Source: Leucogyrophana mollusca (lineage: Eukaryota; Basidiomycota; Agaricomycetes; Boletales). Taken from it: a stretch of DNA of 16,507 nt. The stretch covers positions 1 through 16,507 of the forward strand of contig MU266757.1 of assembly GCA_021014945.1 (NCBI GenBank), written 5' to 3'. This document shows positions 16,343-16,507 of the stretch, piece after piece (the first letter of the stretch is position 1; each line of letters opens with the position of its first letter). The notes under the pieces were generated by a model. The model saw only the letters and a list, made by a program, of their open reading frames with translations. It was not told the origin of the DNA and did no database searches. The position numbers and the translations under genes are program-made.

Positions 16343-16507
16343 ATGTCGACGTCAACAAGCTCCATCGAGTCTTCAGCCGTGCGCCGTGTGCCGCGCCCCC
16401 CGACGAAGGTTTTCAAGGGGCACACTGAGGATGTCTGGTGCGTTGCGTATTTCCCGGACGGTCGACATATTGCGAGCGCATCCGGCGACAAGACTGTGAT
16501 CATTTGG
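16343..16507 (+). CDS. WD40 propeller gene, copy C, cut by the right edge
   Basis: The ATG at 16343 aligns with the starts of copies A and B. Fifty-five codons are visible: [15 protein letters not shown], then the first blade with [25 protein letters not shown] and VIIW at the edge. The frame is intact. The rest of the propeller and the tail lie outside the window, so the tail type cannot be compared. Confidence 0.85.
   Translation, partial: MSTSTSSIESSAVRRVPRPPTKVFKGHTEDVWCVAYFPDGRHIASASGDKTVIIW

Overview
The window looks like nuclear DNA of a filamentous basidiomycete, probably an Agaricomycete and perhaps of the order Boletales. The signs are many 49-71 bp GT-AG introns with CTAAC/CTGAC-type branch sites, no operon layout, and a WD40 family with a multi-exon tail that I associate with Boletales. 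The order is recalled family knowledge, not a search result.

The clear content is a dispersed array of paralogous WD40 genes, all on the plus strand. Copy A is 3858-6291, copy B is 7739-10250, and copy C starts at 16343 and runs off the right edge. Each sits behind a related leader block (about 3265-3857, 7160-7738 and 15800-16342). I could splice A and B by hand. Each has one large exon encoding a complete seven-bladed propeller (330 or 332 codons), then a chain of 7-8 small exons encoding a disordered, charged, Pro/Arg-rich tail. Nearly all introns are phase 0. Tail exons have been duplicated, gained and homogenised between the paralogs. I read this as a repertoire of one constant scaffold plus a modular tail. 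It is the most interesting system here; its biological role is not known from the sequence.

The rest is mostly debris of housekeeping-type genes. At 1072-1470 is a broken piece of a TMA22/DENR-like translation factor. At 10296-10923 (minus) is the wrecked N-terminus of a cytochrome P450, with its proline-rich hinge present twice. At 11968-12830 (minus) is a nearly full-length SEC14/CRAL-TRIO lipid-transfer domain with two in-frame stops, several frameshifts and a lost splice acceptor. Two related decayed repeats (11431-11945 and 12885-13370) flank the SEC14 relic. Two further homology blocks occur in the same order near both ends of the window (375-480 and 664-890; 13303-13460 and 13958-14165), suggesting an old segmental duplication.

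A short palindromic element lies at 265-354. A possible small minus-strand gene lies at 2818-3287. Open frames at 1-126, 1755-2150, 6595-7142, 13715-13975 and 15322-15636 are unidentified. I see no tRNA, rRNA, CRISPR array or intact transposase.
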